Assembly: GCF_009749385.1 (NCBI RefSeq)
Contig: NZ_WBIN01000001.1
Span: 186,001 to 250,000 of the forward strand
Direction of reading: 5' to 3'
Source: Agromyces allii
GTDB lineage: Bacteria; Actinomycetota; Actinomycetes; Actinomycetales; Microbacteriaceae
Length of the DNA stretch: 64,000 nt
How positions within the stretch are numbered: the stretch's first letter is position 1; the number at the start of each line of letters is the position of its first letter. Shown here piece by piece: positions 51,592-60,062 of this stretch. The position numbers and the translations under genes were made by a program. Under the pieces are notes generated by a model. The model saw only the letters and a program-made list of their open reading frames with translations. It ran no database searches and was not told where the DNA came from.

Positions 51592-52747
51592 CGAGCTCGA
51601 GGCGGCCGTGCGCCGTGCCCTCGAGTCCGTGATCGATCCCGAGATCCGCAAGCCCATCACCGAGCTCGACATGCTCGAGTCGGTGCAGGTTTCGGGCGAT
51701 CGCGTGCAGGTCGTCGTGCGGCTCACGATCGTCGGCTGCCCGGCATCCGATCGCATCGAACGAGACGTGCGTCAGGCCGCAGAGACGGTCGCGGGCGAGG
51801 GCCTCGTCGACGTGACGCTCACGGTCATGACGCCAGCGCAGCGCACGGCACTGACCGAGCGCCTGCGCGGCGCCAAGGCGGGTCGTACCAACCCGTTCGG
51901 CCCCGGCACGCTGACGCGCGTCATCGCGGTCACGAGCGGCAAGGGCGGCGTCGGCAAGTCGACGCTCACGGCGAACCTCGCCGTGGCGCTCGCGGCGCGC
52001 GGGCTCTCGGTGGGGCTCATCGACGCCGACGTGCACGGGTTCTCGATCCCGGCCCTGCTCGGCCTCGTCGACGACGACGGCCTCGCGGCCCGGCCGACGC
52101 AGGTCAACGACATGATCCTGCCGCCCGTCGCGCACGGCGTGAAGGTCATCTCGATCGGCATGTTCGTCGAGCCGGCCGAACCCGGCGCCAGAGCGTCGTC
52201 GACCGCGGTCGCCTGGCGCGGGCCGATGCTGCATCGCACGCTGAACCAGTTCCTCACCGACGTGTACTTCGGCGACCTCGACGTGCTGCTCGTCGACCTG
52301 CCGCCGGGCACGGGCGACATCGCGATCTCGCTCGGGCAGCTGCTGCCGAACGCCGAGGTGCTCGTCGTCACGACCCCGCAGCCCGCCGCGGCCGACGTCG
52401 CCGAGCGGTCGGGCGTCGTCGCACGCCAGACCGGCCAGCGCATCATCGGCGTGGTCGAGAACATGGCCGGGCTCCCGGGCGCCGACGGCACCGTGCTCGA
52501 CCTGTTCGGCTCCGGCGGCGGCGACGAGGTCGCGCGACGCCTGTCGGTCGGGCAGGCCGAGGCCGTGCCGCTCATCGCGAGCGTGCCGCTCAGCATCGCG
52601 CTGCGCCAGGGCGGCGACATCGGCACTCCGGTCGTGGCCGGCGCACCCGACGACCCCGCGGCCCGCGCCATCGAGCGCGTCGCCGAGGCCGTCGCGACCC
52701 GTCCGCGCCAGCTCTCGGGCCGACGGCTCGACGTCTCCGTGCGGTGA
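51572..52747 (+). CDS. mrp: Mrp/ApbC-type P-loop ATPase (Fe-S cluster carrier family)
   Basis: A 391-residue protein with an N-terminal MIP18/DUF59 domain (residues 5-95) and a MinD-like ATPase with the deviant Walker A SGKGGVGKST, DADVHGFSIP and LLVDLPPGTGD. The CxxC pair that holds the cluster in ApbC/Nbp35 is not present in ENMAGLPGADGTVLDLFG; I recall the same for other actinobacterial Mrp proteins, so cluster transfer is not certain. I chose ATG 51572 because GAGG lies 9 nt upstream; ATG 51563 is too close to it. Confidence 0.9.
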   Translation: MPPLAPDELEAAVRRALESVIDPEIRKPITELDMLESVQVSGDRVQVVVRLTIVGCPASDRIERDVRQAAETVAGEGLVDVTLTVMTPAQRTALTERLRGAKAGRTNPFGPGTLTRVIAVTSGKGGVGKSTLTANLAVALAARGLSVGLIDADVHGFSIPALLGLVDDDGLAARPTQVNDMILPPVAHGVKVISIGMFVEPAEPGARASSTAVAWRGPMLHRTLNQFLTDVYFGDLDVLLVDLPPGTGDIAISLGQLLPNAEVLVVTTPQPAAADVAERSGVVARQTGQRIIGVVENMAGLPGADGTVLDLFGSGGGDEVARRLSVGQAEAVPLIASVPLSIALRQGGDIGTPVVAGAPDDPAARAIERVAEAVATRPRQLSGRRLDVSVR

Positions 52748-53700
52748 TCCGGATGCCGCGCGCCGCCGTTCCCCGCACGGAGCGGCGTGTGCGCGGGCGG
52801 CTCGTGCTGCCGCGCCTGCTGTCGGCGGCGCTCGTGCTCGCCGGCGTCGCCGCGACCGCCGCCTGCACGGCGCAGCCGGGCGACCCCGCCGCATCCGGCC
52901 CGGCGGCCACCGCGGCCCTGCCCGACGGCATCACCGCGAGCGTCCTGCAGAGCCGGCAGGACGTCGTCGACGGCAAGCTCGTGGTGCAGCTCGACAACGG
53001 CACCGGCGCCGCACTGGAGTTCGGGTCGTTCGACGTCGAAGCGCCGGGCCTCGAACCCGGCCTGCACTTCGACGGCCCGCGCACCATTCCCGACGGGCGG
53101 TCGGTGCAGTACCGGGTCGAGCTGGGCGGCACCCGCTGCGAGGGCGAGGCCGGGCCGGCCGAGATCATGCTCGAAGCCGTCGTCGCCGACGGCGCCACCG
53201 CGGTCGGCACCGTCGAGGCCGACGATCCCTACGACACGCTCCCCCGGCTGCAGAACAGCGGATGCCTCGCGGGAGCCGTCGAAGACGTCGCCACGTTCAC
53301 CCTCGCCGAACACCTGCGCTCGACCGGGTCGGGCACCGATCGCCGCGCCTTCCTCGACATCGCGGTCGAACCCACCGGTGCGGCATCCGGATCGGTGGAT
53401 CTCTCGGAGGTGCTCGGCACGACGCTGCTGTCGGCCGAGGACGGCCTGAACTGGTCGACCACCACCGCCCACGTCGAGGCATCCGACGACCCGTCGACGT
53501 TCTCGCTCCCGGTTCGACCGGCGCGCTGCGACCCGCACGCGGGCGCGGAGGACAAGCGCGGCACGATCCTGCCGCTCGTCGTGACGACGAGCGAGGGCTG
53601 GTCGGGCCAGTACGAGGTGCGCGCGTCGGCGACGTTGAAGCAGGACCTGTTCGCGTACTTCACCGAGCGGTGCGGGCTGCCCAGCGCGCCGGTCGAATAG
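52744..53700 (+). CDS. Putative lipoprotein, unknown function
   Basis: A 318-residue protein with a basic start, a hydrophobic core and a lipobox (TAAC, Cys41), so it is probably a membrane-anchored extracytoplasmic lipoprotein. The mature part is beta-rich with paired Cys residues near its middle and end. I do not recognise a family. Its GTG overlaps the mrp stop (GTGA), so it is translated with mrp. It converges on the PLP-enzyme gene across about 50 bp, where an imperfect hairpin can be drawn (CGTATCG at 53706 against CGATACG at 53736). Confidence 0.75.
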   Translation: MIRMPRAAVPRTERRVRGRLVLPRLLSAALVLAGVAATAACTAQPGDPAASGPAATAALPDGITASVLQSRQDVVDGKLVVQLDNGTGAALEFGSFDVEAPGLEPGLHFDGPRTIPDGRSVQYRVELGGTRCEGEAGPAEIMLEAVVADGATAVGTVEADDPYDTLPRLQNSGCLAGAVEDVATFTLAEHLRSTGSGTDRRAFLDIAVEPTGAASGSVDLSEVLGTTLLSAEDGLNWSTTTAHVEASDDPSTFSLPVRPARCDPHAGAEDKRGTILPLVVTTSEGWSGQYEVRASATLKQDLFAYFTERCGLPSAPVE

Positions 53701-53754
53701 CGCAGCGTATCGAGACCCATCCGAGCGTCGGGCCCCGATACGGCGCTGCTGCGC

Positions 53755-55296
53755 CTACTCGACCGGCGAGACCGGCTCGACCACGCGCGCCAGCAGCTCC
53801 ACGAGCAGGCGCCCGGTCAGCTCGGACGGCAGCGCCTCGACGAGGGCGAGCACCGGCGCGAGCTGCGACGGAAGCCCGCCGCCCTCGCCGCCGAGCAGGC
53901 CGATCGCGCCGAGGAGGCCCGCCGCGGTGTCGGAGTCGAGACCTCCGGATGCCGCGAGCAGGGGCTCGACGCCGCCGGGCAGTGCGTCGGCGAGGCCGGC
54001 CAGCACGAGCTGCCCGTCGACCTGCGGAACCCCGCGCACGGCGTCGGCCGCCGCGACGAGCGCGGTCGAGAGCTCGTCGACGACCTGCTCGGTCACGGGC
54101 GTGATCGTGAGGTGGGTGGTGTGCGGCAGCCGCGTGCCGTCGGGCTGGGCGAGCCCCGGCTGCAGCTGCAGGAACCAGCCGGAGCCGCGCGCGGCATCCG
54201 CCCAGTGATGCGGGTCGACCCGGCGCTCGGGCTCGACCGACGCATCGGTCGCGACCGCGAAGAGCGGACCGGTGGGCACGCCGACGACACGCAGGCCCTC
54301 GATGCCCTCGACGACCTCGCGCAGCGCCGTCGTGGCGCGGGCGGTCTTCGCCAAGAGCTCCGCGAATCCGTCCTCGCCGAGCACTTCGGTGATCGACCAG
54401 GCGGCCGCGAGCGGACCGGCGGGCTTCGAGCCGGTCATCGTGGGGTTGACGACCGGGTAGCCGGGCCAGCCCGTCGTGCGGAAGTACTGGTGGCGCTGAC
54501 GGTCGCGCCCGCGCGTGAGGAGCACCGAGACGCCCTTCGGCGCGTACCCGTACTTGTGCAGGTCGGCCGAGAGGCTCGTGACGCCGGGCACGCGGAAGTC
54601 CCAGGCCGGCAGCTCGTCGGGCCAGAACCCGAGCGCGAAGCCGCCGATGCAGGCGTCGACGTGCAGGGCGATGCCGCGCGCACGGCAGACCGCCGCGACA
54701 TCCGCGACGGGGTCGAGGCTCGCGAAGGGGTACGACGGCGCCGAGACGACGACGAGCGCGACGTCGTCGCCCAGTCGGTCCTCGATGGCGGAGGCCGCGA
54801 GCGTGCCCGTGGCCGGGTCGACGGGCACGAGGTCGAGCACGAGCCCGAAGTACTCGGCCGCCTTGTGGAACGCGGCGTGGACCGTGATCGGGGCGACGAT
54901 GCGCGGCATGCGCGGGGTGCCTACGCGCGCGGCGCGCCACACGTCGCGCGCGGTCTTGACCGCGAGCAGGCAGCTCTCGGTGCCGCCCGAGGTGACCGTG
55001 CCGACGACGACCTCGGCCGAGTCCGAGCCGTCGGTCTCGCCGTGGAACACGCGTCGCGCGAAGCCCACGACTCCGGCCTCCATGGCGGCGACCGAGGTGA
55101 ACGTGGTCGGGTCGAGGCCGTTCACGGGCTGCACGAGGCGCGCGGCCGCCGCGGACAGCTCGTCGAGTTCGGCCAGGCCCGAGTCGTACACGTACGAGAG
55201 CACCCGGCCGCCGTGCGTGGGCGCGTCGCCCTCGCGCAGAGCGGCGAGCTCGGCCAGCACCTCGGCGGGGTCGCGTCGGAAGTCGTTCATGGTCAC
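53755..55296 (-). CDS. PLP-dependent lyase/decarboxylase, sphingosine-1-phosphate-lyase-like
   Basis: A 513-residue fold-type I PLP enzyme. The cofactor Lys248 lies in SADLHKYGYAPKG, and TSGGTESCLLAVK, HVDACIGGF and a WPGYPVVNPTMTGSKPAG stretch also resemble S1P lyase and group II decarboxylases. The last 80 residues, rich in Leu and Gly, extend beyond the usual end. Likely chemistry is decarboxylation of an amino acid or C-C cleavage of a phospho-amino-alcohol; the substrate is unknown. The GTG overlaps the symporter stop (GTGA), so enzyme and transporter are co-translated; an ATG two codons later is also possible. A GGAGA site favours the GTG. Confidence 0.85.
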   Translation of the reverse strand: MTMNDFRRDPAEVLAELAALREGDAPTHGGRVLSYVYDSGLAELDELSAAAARLVQPVNGLDPTTFTSVAAMEAGVVGFARRVFHGETDGSDSAEVVVGTVTSGGTESCLLAVKTARDVWRAARVGTPRMPRIVAPITVHAAFHKAAEYFGLVLDLVPVDPATGTLAASAIEDRLGDDVALVVVSAPSYPFASLDPVADVAAVCRARGIALHVDACIGGFALGFWPDELPAWDFRVPGVTSLSADLHKYGYAPKGVSVLLTRGRDRQRHQYFRTTGWPGYPVVNPTMTGSKPAGPLAAAWSITEVLGEDGFAELLAKTARATTALREVVEGIEGLRVVGVPTGPLFAVATDASVEPERRVDPHHWADAARGSGWFLQLQPGLAQPDGTRLPHTTHLTITPVTEQVVDELSTALVAAADAVRGVPQVDGQLVLAGLADALPGGVEPLLAASGGLDSDTAAGLLGAIGLLGGEGGGLPSQLAPVLALVEALPSELTGRLLVELLARVVEPVSPVE

Positions 55297-56708
55297 ACCG
55301 TCTCCTGCGTGTCGTTCCGGGGGTTCTGCGTCGACGGGGAGGCCGCCGCAGCGGGCGCGGCCGCGACATCCGCATCGATGTCGTGGCGGCGGAGCGCGTA
55401 CCGCGAGAGCGGCACGAGGCTGAGAAACACGAGCAGCGCGGGCAGTGCGCTGAAGCTCACGGCGATGCCCGCGACCGCCGCCGCGGGCTGGATCACGACC
55501 GTCGACCCGGTCGACTCGAGGTAGCCGGTCAGCGCGAGCACGATCGTGAGCACGGTCGCACCAAGCGCCATGCCCGCGGTCTCCCCGGCCGTCCAGATGC
55601 CGCCGAAACTGCCGGCGCGCCCCTCGCCGTGCTCGCGGGCGTCGTGCGAGATGACGTCGGGCAGCATGGCCATGGGCAGCGTCTGCATGCCCGCGTAGGC
55701 GGCCCCCGCGAGCGCGACGGGCAGGTACACCCAGGCGCCGGGCGCCCAGATCATGCCGATCATGCTGAGCGAGGCCACTGCGAACAGCACGCTCGCCCAC
55801 TGGAATGCGCGCTCCTTTCCGACCCGCCGCGAGATGCGGCTCCACAGGGGGGCGCAGAGCACGGCCGGGGCGATGAGCGCGACGAAGAGCAGCGTGAGCG
55901 CGTCTTCGCTGTCGAGCACCCAGACCGCCACGTAGTTCGCACCGGCGAGCATGACGCCCGTGGCGAGGCCCTGCAGCACGAACGTCGCGAGCAGCGCGCG
56001 GAACGGGGCGCTGCGCCGCAGTGCCGCGAATCCCTCGGCATAGGCCGCACGGATGCCGCGGCGCGGCGCCTGCACGCCCGGCAGGCCGCGCGGGGCCGTC
56101 GTGACCGCGACGAGCATGCCCGCCCCGATGACGAGGCCCGCCACGATCGCCATCACGAGGTAGCCGGTGGCCTCGTCGTCGCCCATGCGGCGCAGCATCG
56201 GACCGCCCGCGCCGAAGAGCAGGATGGCCAGGCTCAGCACCACGACGCGCCACGACAGCAGCCGCGTGCGGGCGTCGTAGTCGGAGGTCAGTTCGGCGGG
56301 CAGGGCGATGTAGGGCACCTGGAACAGGCTGAACGCCGTCGCCGTCGCGAGGAAGGCGAGGAACACCCAGACGCCGGATGCCGCGGGCGCGAGTCCGGCC
56401 GGAACCGCGAAGGTCAGCACGAACCCGACCGGCAGCGCGATGGCTCCGATGCGCATCCACGTGCGGCGCGACCCCGTACGGGCGAGCGCCCGGTCGCTGT
56501 GCTCCCCGATCCACGGATCGATGACGACGTCCCACACCTTCGCCGCCGTCACCACGAGACCGGCGAAGAGCGCGGTGACGCCGAGGGTGTCGGTCATGTA
56601 GAAGACGAGGACGAGTCCGGGCAGCGTCGCGAACCCACCGGTCCCGAGGGAACCGATGGCATACCGGGTGACGATGCCGCGGGAGAGGGGGCGCTCCAGT
56701 GCGGTCAT
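55293..56708 (-). CDS. GPH-family (MelB-like) cation symporter
   Basis: A 471-residue transporter with about 12 helices. The family marks are the N-terminal YAIGSLGTGGF, WDVVIDPWIGEHSDR in the helix 2-3 loop, and QVPYIALPAEL in helix 4-5. GPH members carry sugars, glucuronides or, less often, other organic solutes with Na+ or H+. It is upstream of and coupled to the PLP enzyme, so the cargo may be that enzyme's substrate. TACACT lies 8 nt before the ATG. Confidence 0.88.
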   Translation of the reverse strand: MTALERPLSRGIVTRYAIGSLGTGGFATLPGLVLVFYMTDTLGVTALFAGLVVTAAKVWDVVIDPWIGEHSDRALARTGSRRTWMRIGAIALPVGFVLTFAVPAGLAPAASGVWVFLAFLATATAFSLFQVPYIALPAELTSDYDARTRLLSWRVVVLSLAILLFGAGGPMLRRMGDDEATGYLVMAIVAGLVIGAGMLVAVTTAPRGLPGVQAPRRGIRAAYAEGFAALRRSAPFRALLATFVLQGLATGVMLAGANYVAVWVLDSEDALTLLFVALIAPAVLCAPLWSRISRRVGKERAFQWASVLFAVASLSMIGMIWAPGAWVYLPVALAGAAYAGMQTLPMAMLPDVISHDAREHGEGRAGSFGGIWTAGETAGMALGATVLTIVLALTGYLESTGSTVVIQPAAAVAGIAVSFSALPALLVFLSLVPLSRYALRRHDIDADVAAAPAAAASPSTQNPRNDTQETV

Positions 56709-56766
56709 GGAGGCATAGTGTAATCCGCTCGGCGAGACCGGTGGAACCAGAGTGGGTCAACTGTCC

Positions 56767-56772
56767 TAGACT
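56767..56772 (+). promoter_or_regulatory. Leaderless -10 box of the aldehyde dehydrogenase gene
   Basis: TAGACT, 7 nt before the ATG at 56780. The divergent symporter start is 71 bp away. Confidence 0.65.
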
Positions 56773-56779
56773 GTGCCGC

Positions 56780-58330
56780 ATGCGCGCCACCCTGGCCTCC
56801 CCCGACCTGTACGCCCGCCTCACCGCCGAGATCGTCGCTTCGGGCGACGCCACGGTCGAGGTGCCGACGCCGAGCACCGGCGAGACGCTGCACTCGCTGC
56901 CGCAGTCCAGTGCCGCCGACGTGCTCGACGCGACCGCGAGAGCCCGCATCGCCCAGCTCGCCTGGGCCCGCGCGGGCTTCGCCGAACGTCGCCGCATCCT
57001 GCTGCGCGCGCACGACCTCGTGCTCGAACGCCGCGAACTCCTGCTCGACCTCATCCAGCTCGAGAGCGGCAAGACGCGCGGGCAGGCGTTCGAGGAGGTG
57101 TTCCAGGCGGCCTCCGTCACGCGCTACAACGCGCTCGAGGCACGCCGGACGCTGCGCGGCGGCCCCCGCCGCGGCGGCATCCCGACCGTGCTCACCGCGA
57201 GCGTGCGGTACCGGCCGAAGGGCGTCGCGGGCGTCATCACCCCTTGGAACTACGCGCTCAGCCTGGCCGCCATGGACGTCGTGCCCGCGCTCGCGGCCGG
57301 CTGCGCGGTCGTGCAGAAGGCCGACGACCAGGGCGCACTGTCGATCCTCGCGCTGCGTCGGGCGTTCATCGACGCGGGTGTCCCCGAGGCGCTCTGGGCG
57401 GTCGTCACCGGCCCGGCGGCAGAGGTCGGCGAAGCGGTGACGGATGTCGCCGACTACATCTGCTTCACGGGTTCGACGGCCACCGGGCGCAAGGTCGCCG
57501 AGAAGGCCGGCCGCCGCCTCGTGGGCGCGTCGCTCGAACTCGGCGGCAAGAACGCCCTGCTCGTGCTCGACGACGCGGATCCCGTCGACGCCGCCCGCGG
57601 CGCCGCGCACGCCGCGTTCTCGGCCATGGGCCAGCTCTGCGTCTCGGTCGAGCGCCTCTACGTCGACCGCAAGGTCGCGGGCGAGTTCCAGCGCGAGCTC
57701 GTCACGCGTCTGCAGGGTGCCGCGCTCGGTTCCGCACTCGAGTTCGGGGCCGACTTCGGCTCGCTCACGAGCGCCGCGCAGCTCGCGCGCGTGCAGGCCC
57801 ACCTCGACGACGCCGTCGCGAAGGGCGCGACCGTGCTCGTCGGCGGCCGGGCCCGCCCCGACCTCGGCCCGTGGTTCTTCGAGCCGACCGTGCTCACGGG
57901 CGTCACCCCCGAGATGAGCGTCTACGCCGACGAGACGTTCGGCGCCATCGCGTCGCTCTACCTCGTCGACGGCGATGCAGAGGCGATCGTCGCCGCGAAC
58001 CAGAGCCAGTACGGCCTGAACGCGTCGATCTTCTCCGGTTCGCTGCGCCACGCCGGCCGCGTCGCAGACGCGCTCGAAGCCGGCAGCATCAACATCAACG
58101 AGGGCTACCGCGGCTCGTTCTCGGCCGTCTCGGCGCCCATGGGCGGCGTCAAGCAGTCGGGCGTCGGCCGTCGCAACGGCCGCGAGGGTCTGCTGCGCTT
58201 CGTCGAACCGATCACGGTCGCCCGCTCGACCGGCCTCATCCCGCTGCCGCGCACGGGCGCCGAGTACCGCACGCTCGTGCCGGTCATGGTGCTGGTGTCG
58301 CAGGCGCTCAAGGCCATCCGCCGCGCCTGA
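56780..58330 (+). CDS. NAD(P)-dependent succinate-semialdehyde-type dehydrogenase
   Basis: A 516-residue aldehyde dehydrogenase. FTGSTATGRKVAEKAG binds the cofactor, Glu253 (LELGGKN) is the general base and Cys287 (MGQLCVSVER) the nucleophile; a late GGVKQSGVGRRNG loop is typical. The family section resembles actinobacterial succinate-semialdehyde dehydrogenases. It is divergent from the GPH symporter-PLP lyase pair, which suggests decarboxylation followed by aldehyde oxidation, although no transaminase is encoded here. Confidence 0.88.
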   Translation: MRATLASPDLYARLTAEIVASGDATVEVPTPSTGETLHSLPQSSAADVLDATARARIAQLAWARAGFAERRRILLRAHDLVLERRELLLDLIQLESGKTRGQAFEEVFQAASVTRYNALEARRTLRGGPRRGGIPTVLTASVRYRPKGVAGVITPWNYALSLAAMDVVPALAAGCAVVQKADDQGALSILALRRAFIDAGVPEALWAVVTGPAAEVGEAVTDVADYICFTGSTATGRKVAEKAGRRLVGASLELGGKNALLVLDDADPVDAARGAAHAAFSAMGQLCVSVERLYVDRKVAGEFQRELVTRLQGAALGSALEFGADFGSLTSAAQLARVQAHLDDAVAKGATVLVGGRARPDLGPWFFEPTVLTGVTPEMSVYADETFGAIASLYLVDGDAEAIVAANQSQYGLNASIFSGSLRHAGRVADALEAGSININEGYRGSFSAVSAPMGGVKQSGVGRRNGREGLLRFVEPITVARSTGLIPLPRTGAEYRTLVPVMVLVSQALKAIRRA

Positions 58331-58359
58331 CGGCTCCCCCGCGGCATCCGTCACGTTCT

Positions 58360-58387
58360 CAGGACGGATGCCGCGGCATCCGTCCTG
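58360..58387. terminator. Perfect 28-nt palindromic terminator, aldehyde dehydrogenase / tatB
   Basis: A completely self-complementary 28-nt sequence made of GGATGCC next to its own complement. It sits between convergent genes and can fold from either strand. Confidence 0.75.
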
Positions 58388-58390
58388 CGC

Positions 58391-58455
58391 GAGCTCGGGT
58401 CACCGCGAGCTCAGGTCACCGCGAGCTCAGGTCGCCTCGGGGCTCAGGTCGCCTC
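58391..58455. repeat. Four tandem 16-bp repeats overlapping the tatB 3' end
   Basis: Units of the form GAGCTCAGGTCACCGC begin at 58391, 58407, 58423 and 58440 (one extra base before the last). They differ by one to three bases, mainly ACCGC against GCCTC at the end. The last unit contains the tatB stop codon, so the array looks like repeated copying of the tatB 3' end. Confidence 0.8.
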
Positions 58456-58833
58456 TGAGTCGAACGGGGCCGCGTCGCCCGCGCCGAGGGCCTCGCGCTT
58501 GCGCTTGCGCTGCAGGTAGGCGGAGTTCTCGTTGACGGCGGCTCTGGCCACGACCGGCGTCGCCGGCTCGGCGAACGGGTCGGCGTCGCTCAGCGCGTCG
58601 CGGATGATGCGGCGCGGGTCGTACTGGCGCGGGTCGAGCTTCTGCCAGTCGACGTCGTCGAACTCGGGGCCCATCTCCTCGCGCATGCGGTCCTTCGCGC
58701 CATTCGCGAAGTCGCGCACCGAGCGCACGAACTTGCCGAGCATCGCTGCGTAATGCGGCAGGCGTTCGGGGCCGAGCAGGAACACGGCGATCACCCCGAT
58801 GATGAGGAGTTTCTCGAACGTCAGACCGAACAC
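58444..58833 (-). CDS. tatB: Sec-independent protein translocase TatB
   Basis: A 129-residue protein: a short N-terminal helix (FEKLLIIGVIAVFLLGPERLP) with the Glu and GPERLP hinge of TatB, an amphipathic helix (MLGKFVRSVRDFANGAKDRM) and a charged tail. It would form the twin-arginine receptor complex with TatC, which is not in this window. TATCCT lies 6 nt before the GTG at 58833, so the mRNA is probably leaderless. Confidence 0.92.
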   Translation of the reverse strand: MFGLTFEKLLIIGVIAVFLLGPERLPHYAAMLGKFVRSVRDFANGAKDRMREEMGPEFDDVDWQKLDPRQYDPRRIIRDALSDADPFAEPATPVVARAAVNENSAYLQRKRKREALGAGDAAPFDSEAT

Positions 58834-58839
58834 CGTTAC

Positions 58840-58845
58840 AGGATA
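58840..58845 (-). promoter_or_regulatory. Leaderless -10 box of tatB
   Basis: TATCCT on the minus strand, 6 nt before the GTG at 58833, in the 89-bp gap shared with the divergent O-methyltransferase gene. Confidence 0.65.
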
Positions 58846-58922
58846 GTCGGCGGCGAGGCGTACGAAACGCACGCTCGGCTGGCCGTAGGCTTGGCAGCTG
58901 AGAGAGTGCCGGGAGCCGCATC

Positions 58923-59555
58923 GTGTCCGAACGTGACCTGAACTGGAAGTACGTCGACGAATCCGTCGTCGAGAGCGAGGCCGTCGCCCGCGCGCGCCAG
59001 CAGTCCATCGAACTCGGCATCGAACCCGTCTCGCCCGCCGTCGGCGCGCAGCTCGCCGTCGTGTCCGCCGCTGCGCGGGCCGAATCGATCATCGAGATCG
59101 GCACGGGCGTCGGCGTCTCGGGCCTGTGGATGCTGCAGGCCGCCCGCGGCGCGCTGCTCACCTCGATCGACACCGAGAACGAATACCTCCAGGCCGCCCG
59201 CGAGAACTTCGCGGACGCCGGCGTGGCCGCCGCCCGCGTGCGGCTCATCGCGGGGCGTGCGAGCGAGGTCCTCCCCCGCATGAACGAGAACTCCTACGAC
59301 GTCGTGTTCATCGACGCCGACGCCGGCTCCGTCATCGAGTACGTCGAGCACGGCCTGCGGCTCGCGAAGCCGACCGGCTCGGTGCTCGTGGCGCGGGCGC
59401 TCTGGCGCGGCCGCGTCGCCGACCCCGCGCGCCGCGACGACGAGGCGACGGCCTTCCGCGCCCTCATCTCCGAACTCTCCGCCTCGGCGGCCGTGGCCAC
59501 GGCGGTCTCGCCGTCCGGCGACGGACTCCTGCAGATCGTCAAGCTCGGCGCCTGA
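58923..59555 (+). CDS. SAM-dependent O-methyltransferase
   Basis: A 210-residue methyltransferase of the catechol-O-methyltransferase-like family. SAM-binding motif I is IIEIGTGVGVSGLWM, then the acidic SIDTE and the metal-site VVFIDADAG. It corresponds to Rv1220c next to tatB in other Actinobacteria. The acceptor is unknown. The GTG has a GGGAG site at 8-nt spacing. Confidence 0.9.
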   Translation: MSERDLNWKYVDESVVESEAVARARQQSIELGIEPVSPAVGAQLAVVSAAARAESIIEIGTGVGVSGLWMLQAARGALLTSIDTENEYLQAARENFADAGVAAARVRLIAGRASEVLPRMNENSYDVVFIDADAGSVIEYVEHGLRLAKPTGSVLVARALWRGRVADPARRDDEATAFRALISELSASAAVATAVSPSGDGLLQIVKLGA

Positions 59556-59647
59556 CCCGGAACGAACGCCCCACCGCGTTCCCGCTCGAACGCCTGCTCG
59601 CGCTCACGAGCGCCCGCGCCGCGGCATCCGGAACGCTCTGAGAACGA

Positions 59648-59683
59648 CGGATGCCGCGTCACGACCTCGTGACGCGGCATCCG
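59648..59683. terminator. 17-bp hairpin terminator, methyltransferase / DUF3117
   Basis: Arms 59648-59664 and 59667-59683 are perfect complements; in RNA the innermost pair would open to a 4-nt loop. The outer stem is GGATGCC/GGCATCC. The rest of the 219-bp gap holds no other feature I can support. Confidence 0.85.
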
Positions 59684-59774
59684 CCTTCTGCGTACTCGCC
59701 CGAGCGCCGAGGCGCTCGGCGGGCATGCCTCGAGCCGAGCACCGCACGCGGGCTCGGCTCGAAACTGGAACTGA

Positions 59775-59948
59775 TCAGGCCGGGTTGACGACGCCGCCGA
59801 GCACGTCGTAGAGCTCCTTGGCCTCAGCATCGTTCACCGAGACGACAAGGCGTCCGCCGCCTTCGAGCGGTACCCGCACGATGATCAGACGACCCTCCTT
59901 CACAGCCTCCATAGGCCCGTCTCCGGTGCGTGGCTTCATGGCCGCCAT
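59775..59948 (-). CDS. DUF3117 small conserved protein
   Basis: A 57-residue protein (MAAMKPRTGDGPMEAVKEG...) nearly invariant across Actinobacteria; function unknown. It folds as a small beta-rich domain by composition (RLIIVRVPLEGGGRLVVSV). The ATG follows a GAAAGGGG site. Its position near the O-methyltransferase gene is conserved. Confidence 0.93.
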   Translation of the reverse strand: MAAMKPRTGDGPMEAVKEGRLIIVRVPLEGGGRLVVSVNDAEAKELYDVLGGVVNPA

Positions 59949-60062
59949 TGAGCTACCCCTTTCGTGGCTGTATGCATCCATTATCGTTCATCGGAAGCAG
60001 TCCTGAGAAATCGCCGGGAGCCTGTGGATGACGCAGAGCGACCAACGACGCCTCGAGGCGAC

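Noticed and set aside
58391-58455. A short CRISPR array
   Set aside because: The 16-bp units are directly adjacent, with no variable spacers and no cas genes.
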